From assembly GCF_003149105.1 (NCBI RefSeq), contig NZ_QGDS01000008.1:120881-184880 (forward strand): a DNA stretch of 64,000 bases, read 5' to 3'. Below, in pieces: positions 1-9,476 of this stretch. The notes beneath the pieces were generated by a model that saw only the letters and a program-made list of their open reading frames with translations, ran no database searches and had not been told where the DNA came from. Position 1 is the first letter of the stretch. Each line of letters opens with the position of its first letter. This DNA comes from Faecalicatena contorta (GTDB lineage: Bacteria > Bacillota > Clostridia > Lachnospirales > Lachnospiraceae). A program made the position numbers and the translations under genes.

Positions 1-113
1 GTCTGAGTGGAACTGATATCCGGTTTAATCAGGAGATAGAATTGGAACACTATAACTATGAAACTTAATATCAGCAGATACAGTAACATTTTATTTTTAT
101 CTAATTGCTTCAT
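1..113 (-). CDS. Start of a membrane protein, truncated by the window edge
   Basis: An ATG at 113-111 on the minus strand has a very strong GGAGG ribosome site and lies inside the last codons of the upstream binding-protein gene, so the two are translationally coupled. The 37 visible residues begin MKQLDKNK and continue with one hydrophobic segment of about 19 residues (residues 9-27), then a polar stretch. This fits a signal anchor of a second binding protein or a sensor kinase. Too little is visible to name the product. The reading frame stays open to base 1. Confidence 0.6.
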   Translation of the reverse strand, partial: MKQLDKNKMLLYLLILSFIVIVFQFYLLIKPDISSTQ

Positions 114-1344
114 TCCTGCCTCCTCCGGATTGAATTTGTTGAATGTACTCATCAGGTGTTATGATATTGCACAATAACTTTTGAGCTAAAGTTTCCTTTC
201 CATTATCAGAATGAAAGGAAGAAACATGGTAATTATTCCAGCCTGGATAGGGGATACTCAGACGCATTTGCTCCCATTCCTTTGAAATGGAGGAATTAAT
301 GGTATATTCCTGTATATTGGTAGTAGATTTGGTTTCATCAATATAGGATTTGACAGTATCATACCGTGTATAGTAATCCAGAAATTCCAAGCACATATCC
401 TGATTAGAGGAATGGCTGCTGATACAGAGTACAGAATCTACAGGGGAACCCATGACATATGTCTGGTCTTCATTCTGAATATAAATTCCTGTTACCTGAA
501 TATCTATTTTCTGCATAATAGAATCAGATAATTGTGAAGTTACATCCTCCGATGTAAAAGCCATGGCATAGGAAGAATCCAAAAAGGCAGCAAAGGCCTG
601 CTCATTGCTCATAGAAAAAAGGGTGTCATTTAAATAATTCTTATGGAGCATCTGATACGCATTAATAATGGATGTTTTTTCATCCGCGGAAGTCCCCTTT
701 AGTGCTGGTTCAGAAATCAAAGCAGATAAGAAGTTCTGCGCTGTGCGGCAATCACTTAAACCTATTGCCAGTGGTGGAATATTGGCCTGGGATAATACTT
801 CACATGCCTTATAGAAGTTTGGAATATTGTTTGGCGGATCTAAATCATATTTCTCAAAAATGGCCTGATTATACCAAAATTCCTGAAAATCACTTTGGTA
901 GGGGATGCCATATATTTCTTTTGTACCTGAGACTGATTTCAGAAAATCAACAGGTTCATTCCAAAATCGGGACAACATGGAAATATCTGTAACAGGAGTT
1001 AAGAAATCAGAGTTTATATAGTCTTTATAGAATTCCACAGGTATCTCTACCAGATCAACAGAGGCATCTGTCTGCAGTTTGGAATTTAAGAAAGAAATAT
1101 AATTTGTTTTGGGATAACGCTCTATATTAAGATAATAGCCAGGGTATTGTTTGTGAAATCCGTCTATGATTATAGTGGGTATCGGCTTCCATGTTAAAAT
1201 GGATATGGTCTTACTTTCTGATACCGGCATATTTGTCTTTTGAATAGATATCAATGCAGTGTATACAATATTTATAAATATAAGAAGGGTGATAAGAGAT
1301 AAAATCAATACACCAAACTTCTGGTAATTTTTAGTATTTTGCAT
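97..1344 (-). CDS. Membrane-anchored extracellular solute-binding protein (family 1 type)
   Basis: A 415-residue protein with the fold signature of sugar ABC-transporter binding proteins (the opening SILTWKPIP strand, a YQSDFQEFWYNQ block and a C-terminal helical region). The start was set at 1344, where AGAGGT precedes ATG; an upstream ATG at 1389 has no good site. The N-terminus is a single hydrophobic helix (residues 10-32) with no lipobox cysteine, so it is probably anchored as a membrane protein rather than a lipoprotein. No permease or ATPase lies beside it. It is divergent from a sensor kinase and overlaps the next minus-strand gene. A sensory rather than transport role is inferred; a transporter component with genes outside the window remains possible. 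Confidence 0.8.
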   Translation of the reverse strand: MQNTKNYQKFGVLILSLITLLIFINIVYTALISIQKTNMPVSESKTISILTWKPIPTIIIDGFHKQYPGYYLNIERYPKTNYISFLNSKLQTDASVDLVEIPVEFYKDYINSDFLTPVTDISMLSRFWNEPVDFLKSVSGTKEIYGIPYQSDFQEFWYNQAIFEKYDLDPPNNIPNFYKACEVLSQANIPPLAIGLSDCRTAQNFLSALISEPALKGTSADEKTSIINAYQMLHKNYLNDTLFSMSNEQAFAAFLDSSYAMAFTSEDVTSQLSDSIMQKIDIQVTGIYIQNEDQTYVMGSPVDSVLCISSHSSNQDMCLEFLDYYTRYDTVKSYIDETKSTTNIQEYTINSSISKEWEQMRLSIPYPGWNNYHVSSFHSDNGKETLAQKLLCNIITPDEYIQQIQSGGGRNEAIR

Positions 1345-1449
1345 AAAAGACCTCTCTTTAAACAAAAGAAAGATAGTAATGTTGACCATTTAATAATATA
1401 ATAAAGGCATATAATATGCAAGAAATATCAAAAATAAGGATGAGGGGTA

Positions 1450-3264
1450 ATGGGAAAAATACAAAATGCGTATCGGAATTTAAAGTTTGGAAATAAACTC
1501 ATTGTAATCTTCCTGATTGTCATCATTTTACCGGAAGTGGTGTTAAGTGCTTTCAGTGCCTATCTGGGAAGTTATTCTTTAAAAAATAAGGTCATGAAGT
1601 CTACACAGGAAACCACCCGGCAAATGATTGATAATATTGATAATGAAATTAACAACACGATGAATCTTGCCATGCAGGTAACATCAGACAGGAAGTTAAA
1701 GGAGATATTAGCCCAAGAAAAGAAGGCAACCACAGCCTCTTATTATGAGGATGAACAATATATGAATAACCTTATAGATATGGCATTTGTTACTTCCTTT
1801 GCAGTAGAAAATATATACATATGCTCTTATAATGGAATGGTTTACACATCAGATAAAAATTATCTGAGTCTTAGAAAAGAATATGACTTTACCAGAACTC
1901 AGTGGTTCGCACTTATGAAACGCAGTGGGACCAATACCTTGATCCTCTCCACATATGACAGGGCTGCTGTTATTCAGGAAGGAGCCGAAAAGAAGCTGTT
2001 TTCTATTGTGAAAAAAATATATGATGAAAATAACAGAAAAGAAGTGGGCTGCATTATTGTAGATTTAAGCTGCAATACATTGGGAAATCTGCTCCAGGAT
2101 ATGAATAACAATAAGGGGCAGAAGGTGGTGATTGTTGACGACAATAAAACCATTGTTTATCACCCAGATTCCCGGTATATCGGAACACAATTCCGAAGTG
2201 ATTATATCAGTGATGCCCTGATGCAGAAAAGCGGGTATCTGGAATCTGAAAAGGAGAACAAATTTGTAGCCTTTAGTACATCGGAAATAACAAAATGGAG
2301 TGTAATTTATGAACTGGAAGCAGCAGCTCTTCTTTCTGATATAAGGAATTTGAGAATTGTAATTATAGCAACTACTTTACTGTGTATTATTGTATCGCTA
2401 TACCTTGCTTTTACTGTTAAAAGGTCAATGACTGAACCGATTACACAGCTGCAAAAGAAGATGAGACAGGTAGGAAAAGGGGATTTTGATATTGATGCTG
2501 ATACAGGTACACAGGATGAAATAGGGCAGCTTTCCAGCTCTTTTGATAAAATGGTTAAGAAAACAAAACAGCTGATTGACAACGTATACCAGTCTGAAAT
2601 CTATCAAAAGGAGGCCGAGCTTAATGCCTTGCAGGCACAGATTAATCCTCATTTCCTTTATAATACTCTGCAGACCATTGATATGATGGCTGAAGCAGAA
2701 GGTGCGGACAGTATCAGCGATGCCTGTCAGGCATTGTCTAAAATGTACAGATACTCCATTAACAGAGGCCAGGAATATGTTTCTCTGAAAGAGGAAATAA
2801 GCCATATAAAGAATTATATGATTATTCAGAAATTGAGGTTTGGTAAAAGGATAGACATATTCTATGAAATTGAGGAAGCGTGCGGTGAGCTGTTGATTGT
2901 AAAGCTTCTCATACAACCATTAGTTGAAAATGCGGTTGTTCATGGAATTGAAAATTCCATTGGAAAATGTCATGTAGTTGTCAGGGCGTACCAGAAGGAC
3001 GAAACGCTTGTCATACAGGTGGAAGATGATGGCGATGGCATTCCCGGAGAGCGTTTGGAACAATTAAATAATAGATTGGAAAATTACTCCAGAAATGATA
3101 TTGTCCACAAAGTAAGCTATGAGGGAACTCATAGCAGCATAGGGCTGGAGAATACGAATGCAAGAATTAAATTATATTTTGGAGAGGAGTACGGGATTAA
3201 AATAGGCAGCAAAGAGGGCGTGGGAACGCTTGTGGAACTGAACCTGCCTGTAAAAACAATGTAG
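1450..3264 (+). CDS. Two-component sensor histidine kinase, YesM type
   Basis: A 604-residue membrane kinase. It has a transmembrane helix at about 17-38, an extracellular Cache-like sensing region to about 298, a second helix at about 302-322, a HAMP linker at 323-375, and a His_kinase/HATPase unit. The phospho-acceptor lies in the motif INPHFLYNTL (His401), and the ATP-binding N box reads QPLVENAVVHG. It senses an extracellular ligand, probably a sugar or glycoside, and phosphorylates the regulator 14 bp downstream. A GAGGGG ribosome site precedes the ATG. Its position between a divergent binding protein and a sugar operon suggests control of that operon, which is inference. Confidence 0.93.
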   Translation: MGKIQNAYRNLKFGNKLIVIFLIVIILPEVVLSAFSAYLGSYSLKNKVMKSTQETTRQMIDNIDNEINNTMNLAMQVTSDRKLKEILAQEKKATTASYYEDEQYMNNLIDMAFVTSFAVENIYICSYNGMVYTSDKNYLSLRKEYDFTRTQWFALMKRSGTNTLILSTYDRAAVIQEGAEKKLFSIVKKIYDENNRKEVGCIIVDLSCNTLGNLLQDMNNNKGQKVVIVDDNKTIVYHPDSRYIGTQFRSDYISDALMQKSGYLESEKENKFVAFSTSEITKWSVIYELEAAALLSDIRNLRIVIIATTLLCIIVSLYLAFTVKRSMTEPITQLQKKMRQVGKGDFDIDADTGTQDEIGQLSSSFDKMVKKTKQLIDNVYQSEIYQKEAELNALQAQINPHFLYNTLQTIDMMAEAEGADSISDACQALSKMYRYSINRGQEYVSLKEEISHIKNYMIIQKLRFGKRIDIFYEIEEACGELLIVKLLIQPLVENAVVHGIENSIGKCHVVVRAYQKDETLVIQVEDDGDGIPGERLEQLNNRLENYSRNDIVHKVSYEGTHSSIGLENTNARIKLYFGEEYGIKIGSKEGVGTLVELNLPVKTM

Positions 3265-3278
3265 GAGAGAGGAAGAAA

Positions 3279-4892
3279 ATGTATAGAGTATTAGTGATTG
3301 ATGATGAGGAAATTATCCGAAACGGTATTTGTAAAAAAATCAACAGATTTTTCCCGGAGCTGGAAGTAGCACCGGCTCAGGAAAATGCAATTGAAGCCTT
3401 ACATTTTATACAAAATAATCAGGTGGATATTGTTCTGGTGGATATTAAGATGCCGATGATGAATGGTTTAGAGTTTATTGCGAAAGCAAAAGAATACAAT
3501 CAGTTCTTAAAGTTCATTGTGATAAGCGGATTTAAAAATTTTGAATATGCCCGCACAGCAATTACTCTTGGAGTGAACGATTATTTATTAAAACCAATTG
3601 ATAATGAAGAATTTAAAAAACAGATACAGGAATTATTAGGTGATTTAGATAAAAATAAAGAAAACCGGGCAATAGAGTCCAGAATTAAGACTAAGGCTTA
3701 TGAAGGGACAACTTATAAGAAAAACAGATATCTTACAGAGCTGGTAAGTGCGGATGCGGAAATTGATACGACGGAACTGTTGGCGGACCTGAAGGAAATG
3801 GAAATTGTTTTTAAGCAAAAGAAATATGTTGTAATGACGATTATTGCAGGCAACATTAAAGAGATTCCTGAATTTAAAAATGTGTCCGGACTGGAAATCC
3901 TTCAATATGCTGTCTGTAATGTAATAGACGAAGTATTTGCAAATTGTGAAGGCCGTTCCTTCACCCACTTTAAATATGATAATCAATTTGTCCTGATTTT
4001 AAATACGGATACTACGATTGCGAGATATTTTTTAATTGAAAAAGCAAATAAATTAGTTACAATTCTGGATAATATTTATGGCTTAACCTTACATATTGGA
4101 ATTGGGGATGAGGTGGAAGCGGTGGAAGATGTTTGTAAAAGTTACAGACAGTCGGTACAGAGTGTAATGCAGTGTAATTTGCCAAGTGTAAGTTCCGTAT
4201 GTCACTTTTCCGAAATTAAAATAAAGAAAAGTGATATTCAAATTATTACAGGATTAAAAAAGGATCTTCTGGAAAGTTTTATTAAAACTCAGAATGAAGC
4301 AGAAATAAAAAAATGCCTGCAGGAAATATTCAGAGAAGCCGTGAAGAATAATTATGAGAATATAAAAATTATTTCTCTGGATATTTATTTTATAGTCTTA
4401 AAACTGTTGAAAGAAAATGAGAAAGATACGGATATAGCGTTAGCCATGTTTGAAGAGATTGAAGGGGCAATCAGTGCCAATAGCAGCATAGAATTGTTAG
4501 AGGGGTGGCTTGAAAATAAGTTGATTGAGGTCAGTCAGCTATTCTCAAAGAGTAAAAAAAATTATGGAAAGCCCCTGATTGAAGAAATTATAGAATATAT
4601 AGAAAAGAATTACAGTAAAGATATAAGCCTGGGGGGAATCGCAAAGAAGTTCTTTATTAACACAAGTTATTTAAGCCAGTTGTTTAAAAAAGAAAAGAAT
4701 ATTAAATTCATCGATTATATTACAGGGTTAAGATTAGATAAAGCACAGGAGCTATTAGTGACAAGCAGTTTATCAGTGAATGAGATAGCAGGAGCAATTG
4801 GTTATAATGATGCAAGATATTTTAGAGAAGTATTTGTAAAGCACTTGCATATGACGCCTTCCCGGTACAGAAAAGAAAAGACTTCCGACTAA
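3279..4892 (+). CDS. Response regulator with AraC-type DNA-binding domain, YesN type
   Basis: A 537-residue cytoplasmic regulator. The receiver domain (1-120) carries the acidic pair DDE near residue 8, phospho-acceptor Asp55 in LVDIKMP and Lys105 in YLLKPID. A variable middle region follows, then two helix-turn-helix motifs of the AraC family at about 435-537, ending with the typical GYNDARYFREVF and TPSRYRKE blocks. It is encoded directly after its kinase. It would activate a nearby sugar promoter when phosphorylated; the operon starting at 5031 is the obvious candidate target, but no binding site was identified. Confidence 0.93.
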   Translation: MYRVLVIDDEEIIRNGICKKINRFFPELEVAPAQENAIEALHFIQNNQVDIVLVDIKMPMMNGLEFIAKAKEYNQFLKFIVISGFKNFEYARTAITLGVNDYLLKPIDNEEFKKQIQELLGDLDKNKENRAIESRIKTKAYEGTTYKKNRYLTELVSADAEIDTTELLADLKEMEIVFKQKKYVVMTIIAGNIKEIPEFKNVSGLEILQYAVCNVIDEVFANCEGRSFTHFKYDNQFVLILNTDTTIARYFLIEKANKLVTILDNIYGLTLHIGIGDEVEAVEDVCKSYRQSVQSVMQCNLPSVSSVCHFSEIKIKKSDIQIITGLKKDLLESFIKTQNEAEIKKCLQEIFREAVKNNYENIKIISLDIYFIVLKLLKENEKDTDIALAMFEEIEGAISANSSIELLEGWLENKLIEVSQLFSKSKKNYGKPLIEEIIEYIEKNYSKDISLGGIAKKFFINTSYLSQLFKKEKNIKFIDYITGLRLDKAQELLVTSSLSVNEIAGAIGYNDARYFREVFVKHLHMTPSRYRKEKTSD

Positions 4893-4951
4893 AAAAAATA
4901 CAAAAATATTATAAAAAAAATGTACAGTTTAAAAAAAATGAATATGATAAT

Positions 4952-4998
4952 ATGACGTGTGTAAAGAGAAGAATATTTTTTACACACGTCATTTTTTG
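4952..4998 (+). terminator. Hairpin with T-tract after the response regulator
   Basis: A long stem pairs ATGACGTGTGTAAA (4952-4965) with TTTACACACGTCAT (to about 4992) and runs straight into six T. It fits an intrinsic terminator for the two-component genes. A weak promoter-like pair (TGTACA 4921-4926, TATGAT 4943-4948, 16 bp apart) lies just upstream, so the hairpin could also sit at the 5' end of the next operon's transcript and act as an attenuator. Confidence 0.8.
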
Positions 4999-5030
4999 TG
5001 GGAACTTTAATAGAAAGGGGAGGTAAAGAC

Positions 5031-5645
5031 ATGAAAAACAAAGAGATTATCCGGGAGATTGAAAGAACTATTTCCATGGAGGCAAAAGCCATAGAATCGC
5101 TGCTGACCACTGTGGACAAGGAAAAGGTTGCAGAGGCAGTCGCACTGATTGGCAACAGCTCCGGAAAGGTTGTTATTTCCGGATGCGGGACTTCAGCAAT
5201 GGCAGCAAGGAAAGGAGTACATTCCTTGAATTGTATTGAATGTCCTTCAGTATTCTTAACTCCGTCGGATGCAGTGCATGGAGGGCTGGGGGTGCTGCAG
5301 AAAGAGGATATTTTTATTTTAGTTAGTAAAGGCGGCGGGACAGAAGAATTAGTACATATGATTCCAGCCTGTAAAGCAAAGGGAGCAGCATTGATTGCAA
5401 TTACAGAAAATGAAGAATCTGAGATTGGGAAAATGGCAGACATTTGCATTAAAGTAAAAATCAATCAGGAACCATGCCGGTTTAATATGCTTGCCACAGC
5501 AAGTACATTGGGTGTAATTTCAGTTTTTGATGCTATCTGTATTTCTCTGATGCAATATACAAATTACACAAAAGAACAGTTTGCAATCATTCATCCGGGA
5601 GGCGCAGTAGGTGACCGTTTGTTAGGTAAGGTGACAGAGGAATGA
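5031..5645 (+). CDS. SIS-domain sugar-phosphate isomerase or binding protein
   Basis: A 204-residue single SIS domain of the KpsF/GutQ type without the C-terminal CBS pair, so shorter than arabinose-5-phosphate isomerases. The phosphosugar-binding motif GCGTSAMAARKG is at about 50-61, followed by LVSKGGGTEELV and a C-terminal HPGGAVGDRLLGK. The start is the ATG behind AGGGGAGGT; an upstream GTG in frame lies inside the hairpin region. First gene of an eight-gene operon, and its stop overlaps the next start. Probably interconverts an aldose and ketose phosphate, but the substrate is unknown. Confidence 0.85.
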   Translation: MKNKEIIREIERTISMEAKAIESLLTTVDKEKVAEAVALIGNSSGKVVISGCGTSAMAARKGVHSLNCIECPSVFLTPSDAVHGGLGVLQKEDIFILVSKGGGTEELVHMIPACKAKGAALIAITENEESEIGKMADICIKVKINQEPCRFNMLATASTLGVISVFDAICISLMQYTNYTKEQFAIIHPGGAVGDRLLGKVTEE

Positions 5646-6694
5646 AAAAAGGATATATGAAAGCCGCGGTATTCAAAGACATAGAGCATATTGTGATTGA
5701 GGAACGTCCTATACCTGAGTGTCCCAGTGAAGGGGTGCTGGTGAAAGTAAATGCATGCGGAATTTGCGGAGGAGATATTAGGAATTATTATAACGGATTA
5801 AAGGATGGCATCAAAGATCAGATTATGGGACATGAGATTGCCGGAGAGGTAGTGGAAGTTGATCCGGGTGTCAGGCGGTTTAAGGCAGGGGACCGGGTTG
5901 CTCTTGCACCAGATGTAAGCTGCGGCGAATGTTATTACTGTAAAAGAGGACAGGTGAATTTATGTGAAAACCACCGTATGCTGGGTACACACTTTCCGGG
6001 AGGATTTGCAGGTTATATTGCCGTTCCAAAGATAGTTATGGAGCGGGGATTTATTGAACACATTCCAGAGGGCATGAGCTATGACCACGCCGCATTCGGA
6101 GAGCCGTCCTCGGGAGTACTGGCCTGCCAGGAGTATAATCAGGTTTCTTATGGTGATACCGTTATCGTAATAGGAGATGGCCCTGTAGGATGCCTTCATA
6201 TGGAAGTGGCAAAAGCAAGAGGTGCGAGAAAAGTCATTATGCTCGCAAGGGGAAGAATGAAGCAGGCACAGAAATTTGGATTCGAGTACATATTCAGTAA
6301 TAAGGATCCAAAAGAAGCTACGAATAAAGTAAAAGAACTGGTGGGCCCGGGAGCAGATATTGTAATCTGTGCGGTACCCAACACTGCGGCTCAGCAGCAG
6401 GCATTAGAGTTAGTCAGAAAAAGAGGAAGAATCATAATCTATGGCGGGGTCCCAAAATCAAATCCGATGACAACATTGGATTCCAATAAGATACATTATG
6501 ATGAAATCATGATATTAGGTGCTTTTTCTTACCCATGTACAGGATTGTATCATGCACTCCAGGCTATTCATAACAAGGATATTCATGCAGAAATGTATGT
6601 GAATGGAAAAGTAAGTCTGGACAACATTGTAAATGGAATGGAAATGGTAACCAGCGGACAGGCAATAAAAGTTGTAGTTGATCCATGGATGTAG
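5642..6694 (+). CDS. Zinc-dependent medium-chain dehydrogenase (sorbitol/threonine dehydrogenase type)
   Basis: A 350-residue MDR enzyme with catalytic zinc ligands in NACGICGGD and MGHEIAG, the structural zinc set CGECYYCKRGQVNLC, and a Rossmann NAD motif IGDGPVGCLH. It would oxidise a secondary hydroxyl of a polyol or sugar with NAD. The ATG at 5642 overlaps the preceding stop (ATGA). A second ATG at 5657, giving the more usual N-terminus MKAAVF, has an AAAGG site at good distance and may be the true start. Substrate cannot be read from the sequence. Confidence 0.9.
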   Translation: MKKGYMKAAVFKDIEHIVIEERPIPECPSEGVLVKVNACGICGGDIRNYYNGLKDGIKDQIMGHEIAGEVVEVDPGVRRFKAGDRVALAPDVSCGECYYCKRGQVNLCENHRMLGTHFPGGFAGYIAVPKIVMERGFIEHIPEGMSYDHAAFGEPSSGVLACQEYNQVSYGDTVIVIGDGPVGCLHMEVAKARGARKVIMLARGRMKQAQKFGFEYIFSNKDPKEATNKVKELVGPGADIVICAVPNTAAQQQALELVRKRGRIIIYGGVPKSNPMTTLDSNKIHYDEIMILGAFSYPCTGLYHALQAIHNKDIHAEMYVNGKVSLDNIVNGMEMVTSGQAIKVVVDPWM

Positions 6695-6709
6695 AAGGAG
6701 AAAAATATT

Positions 6710-8005
6710 ATGTATGAAATTGATACAAAATTATTAAAGCTTGAAGCGGAAGGAAAACCAATCCATGTGGCCCTTATAGGTGCAGGGCAGATGGGCAAAG
6801 ACATTGTCTCACAAATCTCTGAAATGAAGGGAATGATTTGTGATATTGTGGTGGATATCAATGCGGATATTGCAGTGGATGCATATAAGCAGGCGAAAAC
6901 AAAAGAAGAAATTGTTGTAACAGATTCGCTGGAGGAAGCAGAGGCTGCCATTGAAGCAGGAAAAAGAGTAGCAACCACAAACTATAAGCTGGCAGTTGCA
7001 GCCAAACCAATTCAAAGCGTAATCGATGCAACCGGATCTCCTGAAATGGGGGCAAGGGTTACCACAGAATGTATTTTTTATAAAAAGCACATTGTTATGA
7101 TGAATGTAGAGTGTGACATTACGGTGGGTCCAATCTTAAGAAAAATGTGTGAGCAGGCAGGAATTGTGTATTCATTGACGGCAGGCGATGAGCCGGGGTC
7201 CATTATAGAAGTGTATCGCTTTGCCAAAGCCTTAGGATTTGAAGTGGTGGCAGCAGGAAAGGGGAAGAACAATCCTCTGGACTTGTATGCAAATCCCGGA
7301 CAGGAGGAATGGATGGCAAAAGCCGCGGCAAGGGATATGAACCCCCGCATGCTGGTGGAATTCGTGGATGGATCAAAAACCATGATAGAGATGTGTGCGG
7401 TTTCAAACGCAACTGGCTTAAAAGTAGATGTCAGAGGAATGCATGGCCCAAGCTGTAATGTCAAAGATCTGGCAAAAGTTTTCTCTTTGAAGAAACAAGG
7501 AGGGATCCTGGAAACTACAGGAGTGGTAGACTATGGCATCGGTGACATTAACCCGGGAGTTTTTGTTATCGTAACTACGGATAATAAAAGAATCATTGAT
7601 GGATTAGTACAAAGAGATATGGGAGAGGGTCCTAATTATTTACTGTACAGACCATACCATCTCTGCTCCATAGAGACTCCCATTACCGCAGCGCAGGCAG
7701 TATTGTATGGTGAATCAACAGCTCATCCTATGGACCATCTGACTTCAGAGTGTATTACTGTTGCGAAAAAGGATTTGAAGGCGGGAGAAACATTAGATGC
7801 AATTGGAGAATATTGTTACCGGGCATCTATTGAACATGCATACATAGCAAAAGAAGGGAATATGCTGCCGGTGGGACTGGCAAAAGGAGCAGTATTAAAA
7901 ATGGATGTGCCTGTTGATACGGTGATTACATACGATATGGTGGAACTTGATAATTCATCGGTATTACTTCAATTAAGACGTATGCAGGATCAGTTATTAA
8001 GATAA
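6710..8005 (+). CDS. SAF-domain NAD(P)-dependent oxidoreductase, homoserine-dehydrogenase-like
   Basis: A 431-residue protein with an N-terminal dinucleotide fold (ALIGAGQMGKDIV at about 21-33), a central region resembling homoserine dehydrogenase (SLTAGDEPGS, DVRGMHGPSCN) and a C-terminal SAF domain (about 350-420, with VAKKDLKAGETLDAIGEYC and GLAKGAVLKMDV). This matches the uncharacterised COG4091-type oxidoreductases often found in sugar operons. It probably oxidises or reduces a sugar-derived carbonyl or acid rather than homoserine, because no amino-acid biosynthesis genes are nearby. Substrate unknown. Confidence 0.82.
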   Translation: MYEIDTKLLKLEAEGKPIHVALIGAGQMGKDIVSQISEMKGMICDIVVDINADIAVDAYKQAKTKEEIVVTDSLEEAEAAIEAGKRVATTNYKLAVAAKPIQSVIDATGSPEMGARVTTECIFYKKHIVMMNVECDITVGPILRKMCEQAGIVYSLTAGDEPGSIIEVYRFAKALGFEVVAAGKGKNNPLDLYANPGQEEWMAKAAARDMNPRMLVEFVDGSKTMIEMCAVSNATGLKVDVRGMHGPSCNVKDLAKVFSLKKQGGILETTGVVDYGIGDINPGVFVIVTTDNKRIIDGLVQRDMGEGPNYLLYRPYHLCSIETPITAAQAVLYGESTAHPMDHLTSECITVAKKDLKAGETLDAIGEYCYRASIEHAYIAKEGNMLPVGLAKGAVLKMDVPVDTVITYDMVELDNSSVLLQLRRMQDQLLR

Positions 8006-8042
8006 AAATGTATTTGGCCAAGGCCAGGAAAGGAAAGCTTAT

Positions 8043-9458
8043 ATGGAAAATAAAGTGTTAGTTGGTTATGCACCGACAAGAAGAAGAATTTTTAGTGCAG
8101 AGGATGCTCTCAAGTATAAAAAGCTGATTGCAGAAAAAATGCAGGGGCTGGAAATTGAATTTATTGATATTGAAGACATCAATGAGGAAGGTTTGCTGCG
8201 TTGTGCGGAAGATGTAGATGCAGTAATTGAAAAATTCAAAGGTGCAAAAGTAGATGCACTTTTTATCCCTCACTGTAACTTTGGTTCCGAGCATAGCTGC
8301 GGAAAAGTTGCGAGAGCATTAAATGTGCCGGTATTGTTATGGGGGCCCCGGGATGAGGCGCCGGAGGCAGACGGAAGCCGGCTGAGAGATACACAATGCG
8401 GACTTTTTGCAACAGGAAAAGTATTGAGGAGAATGAAGGTGCCTTTTACTTACATGCCAAACTGCAGAGTGGAGGACGAAAGCTTTGAAAAAGGGCTGAA
8501 AAACTTTGTTGCTGCGGCAAATGTAATCAAAGAATTCAGAAAAGCAAGAATTCTTCAGATTGATACAAGACCGGCAGACTTCTGGACGATGATGGTAAAT
8601 GAAGGCGAGCTGTTAGAAAAATTTGGGATTCAGGTATTCCCGATCACAATGGTTGAATTTGCAGATAGAGTAAAAGATTTGGAAGCATCTGATAATCAGG
8701 ATGTGGCTGATACCGTTGATTTTATTCATGCTAATATGGAAGTGTGTATCCCCGAAGAATCCGTACGGAGAGTAGCGGCATTAAAAGTTGCCATGAAATA
8801 TTTTGCAGAAGAAAATCATTGTAATGCCGTGGCAATCCAATGCTGGGATGCATTGCAGCAGGCGCTTCATGTGATGCCTTGTTGTGCCAATGCTTTACTT
8901 ACGGAGGAAGGAATACCGGTAGTCTGTGAAACTGATATTCATGGAGCAATTACGGCTATTATGGTTCAGGCAGCAGGAATGGGAGAAACTCCCAGCTTCT
9001 TTGTGGACTGGTCCGTACGCCATCCGGAAAACGAAAATGGAGAGCTATTACAGCATTGCGGTCCGTGGCCGATTTCTCTGGCAAAAGAAAAGGCAAAATT
9101 AGACAGGCCATTCGCATTCCCGGAACATTGTCCGGGGTCAGTGGTTGCAGAATTAAAGCCCGGTGAAATTTCAATTCTCCGATTTGATGGGGATAACGGA
9201 GAGTATGGAATGTTAATGGGTAAGGCGAAGACAATTGACGGACCAAAGACAATTGGAACATACGCATGGGTGGAAATTCCAAACTGGTCTAAAGTAGAAA
9301 CTATGATTGTAAAAGGTCCTTATGTTCATCATGCAGTAGGTATTCATGGTGATGTATTACCGGTAATCTTAGAAGCATTGACCTATATTCCGGGAGTGCG
9401 TGCAGATTTTTATGATGGCGAGCAGGAGAAGGAAGTGAGAAATTTTTATTTCCAGTAA
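8043..9458 (+). CDS. L-fucose/L-arabinose isomerase family protein
   Basis: A 471-residue member of the fucose-isomerase-like family (COG2407). The conserved PHCNFGSEHSCGKVA block is at about 76-90, and the metal-site segment VVCETDIHGAI contains candidate ligands Glu296 and Asp298. Such proteins interconvert aldoses and ketoses with a divalent metal. With two FGGY kinases and a class II aldolase directly downstream, the order isomerase-kinase-aldolase mirrors L-fucose and D-arabinose catabolism. It is shorter than classical FucI (about 590 residues), so the true substrate may differ. Confidence 0.85.
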   Translation: MENKVLVGYAPTRRRIFSAEDALKYKKLIAEKMQGLEIEFIDIEDINEEGLLRCAEDVDAVIEKFKGAKVDALFIPHCNFGSEHSCGKVARALNVPVLLWGPRDEAPEADGSRLRDTQCGLFATGKVLRRMKVPFTYMPNCRVEDESFEKGLKNFVAAANVIKEFRKARILQIDTRPADFWTMMVNEGELLEKFGIQVFPITMVEFADRVKDLEASDNQDVADTVDFIHANMEVCIPEESVRRVAALKVAMKYFAEENHCNAVAIQCWDALQQALHVMPCCANALLTEEGIPVVCETDIHGAITAIMVQAAGMGETPSFFVDWSVRHPENENGELLQHCGPWPISLAKEKAKLDRPFAFPEHCPGSVVAELKPGEISILRFDGDNGEYGMLMGKAKTIDGPKTIGTYAWVEIPNWSKVETMIVKGPYVHHAVGIHGDVLPVILEALTYIPGVRADFYDGEQEKEVRNFYFQ

Positions 9459-9476
9459 ATAGTTAAGAGGTGACAT

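Noticed and set aside
4889..5464. 191-codon minus-strand frame opposite the SIS gene
   Set aside because: It crosses the terminator hairpin and opposes a clear SIS domain; composition is that of an antisense shadow.
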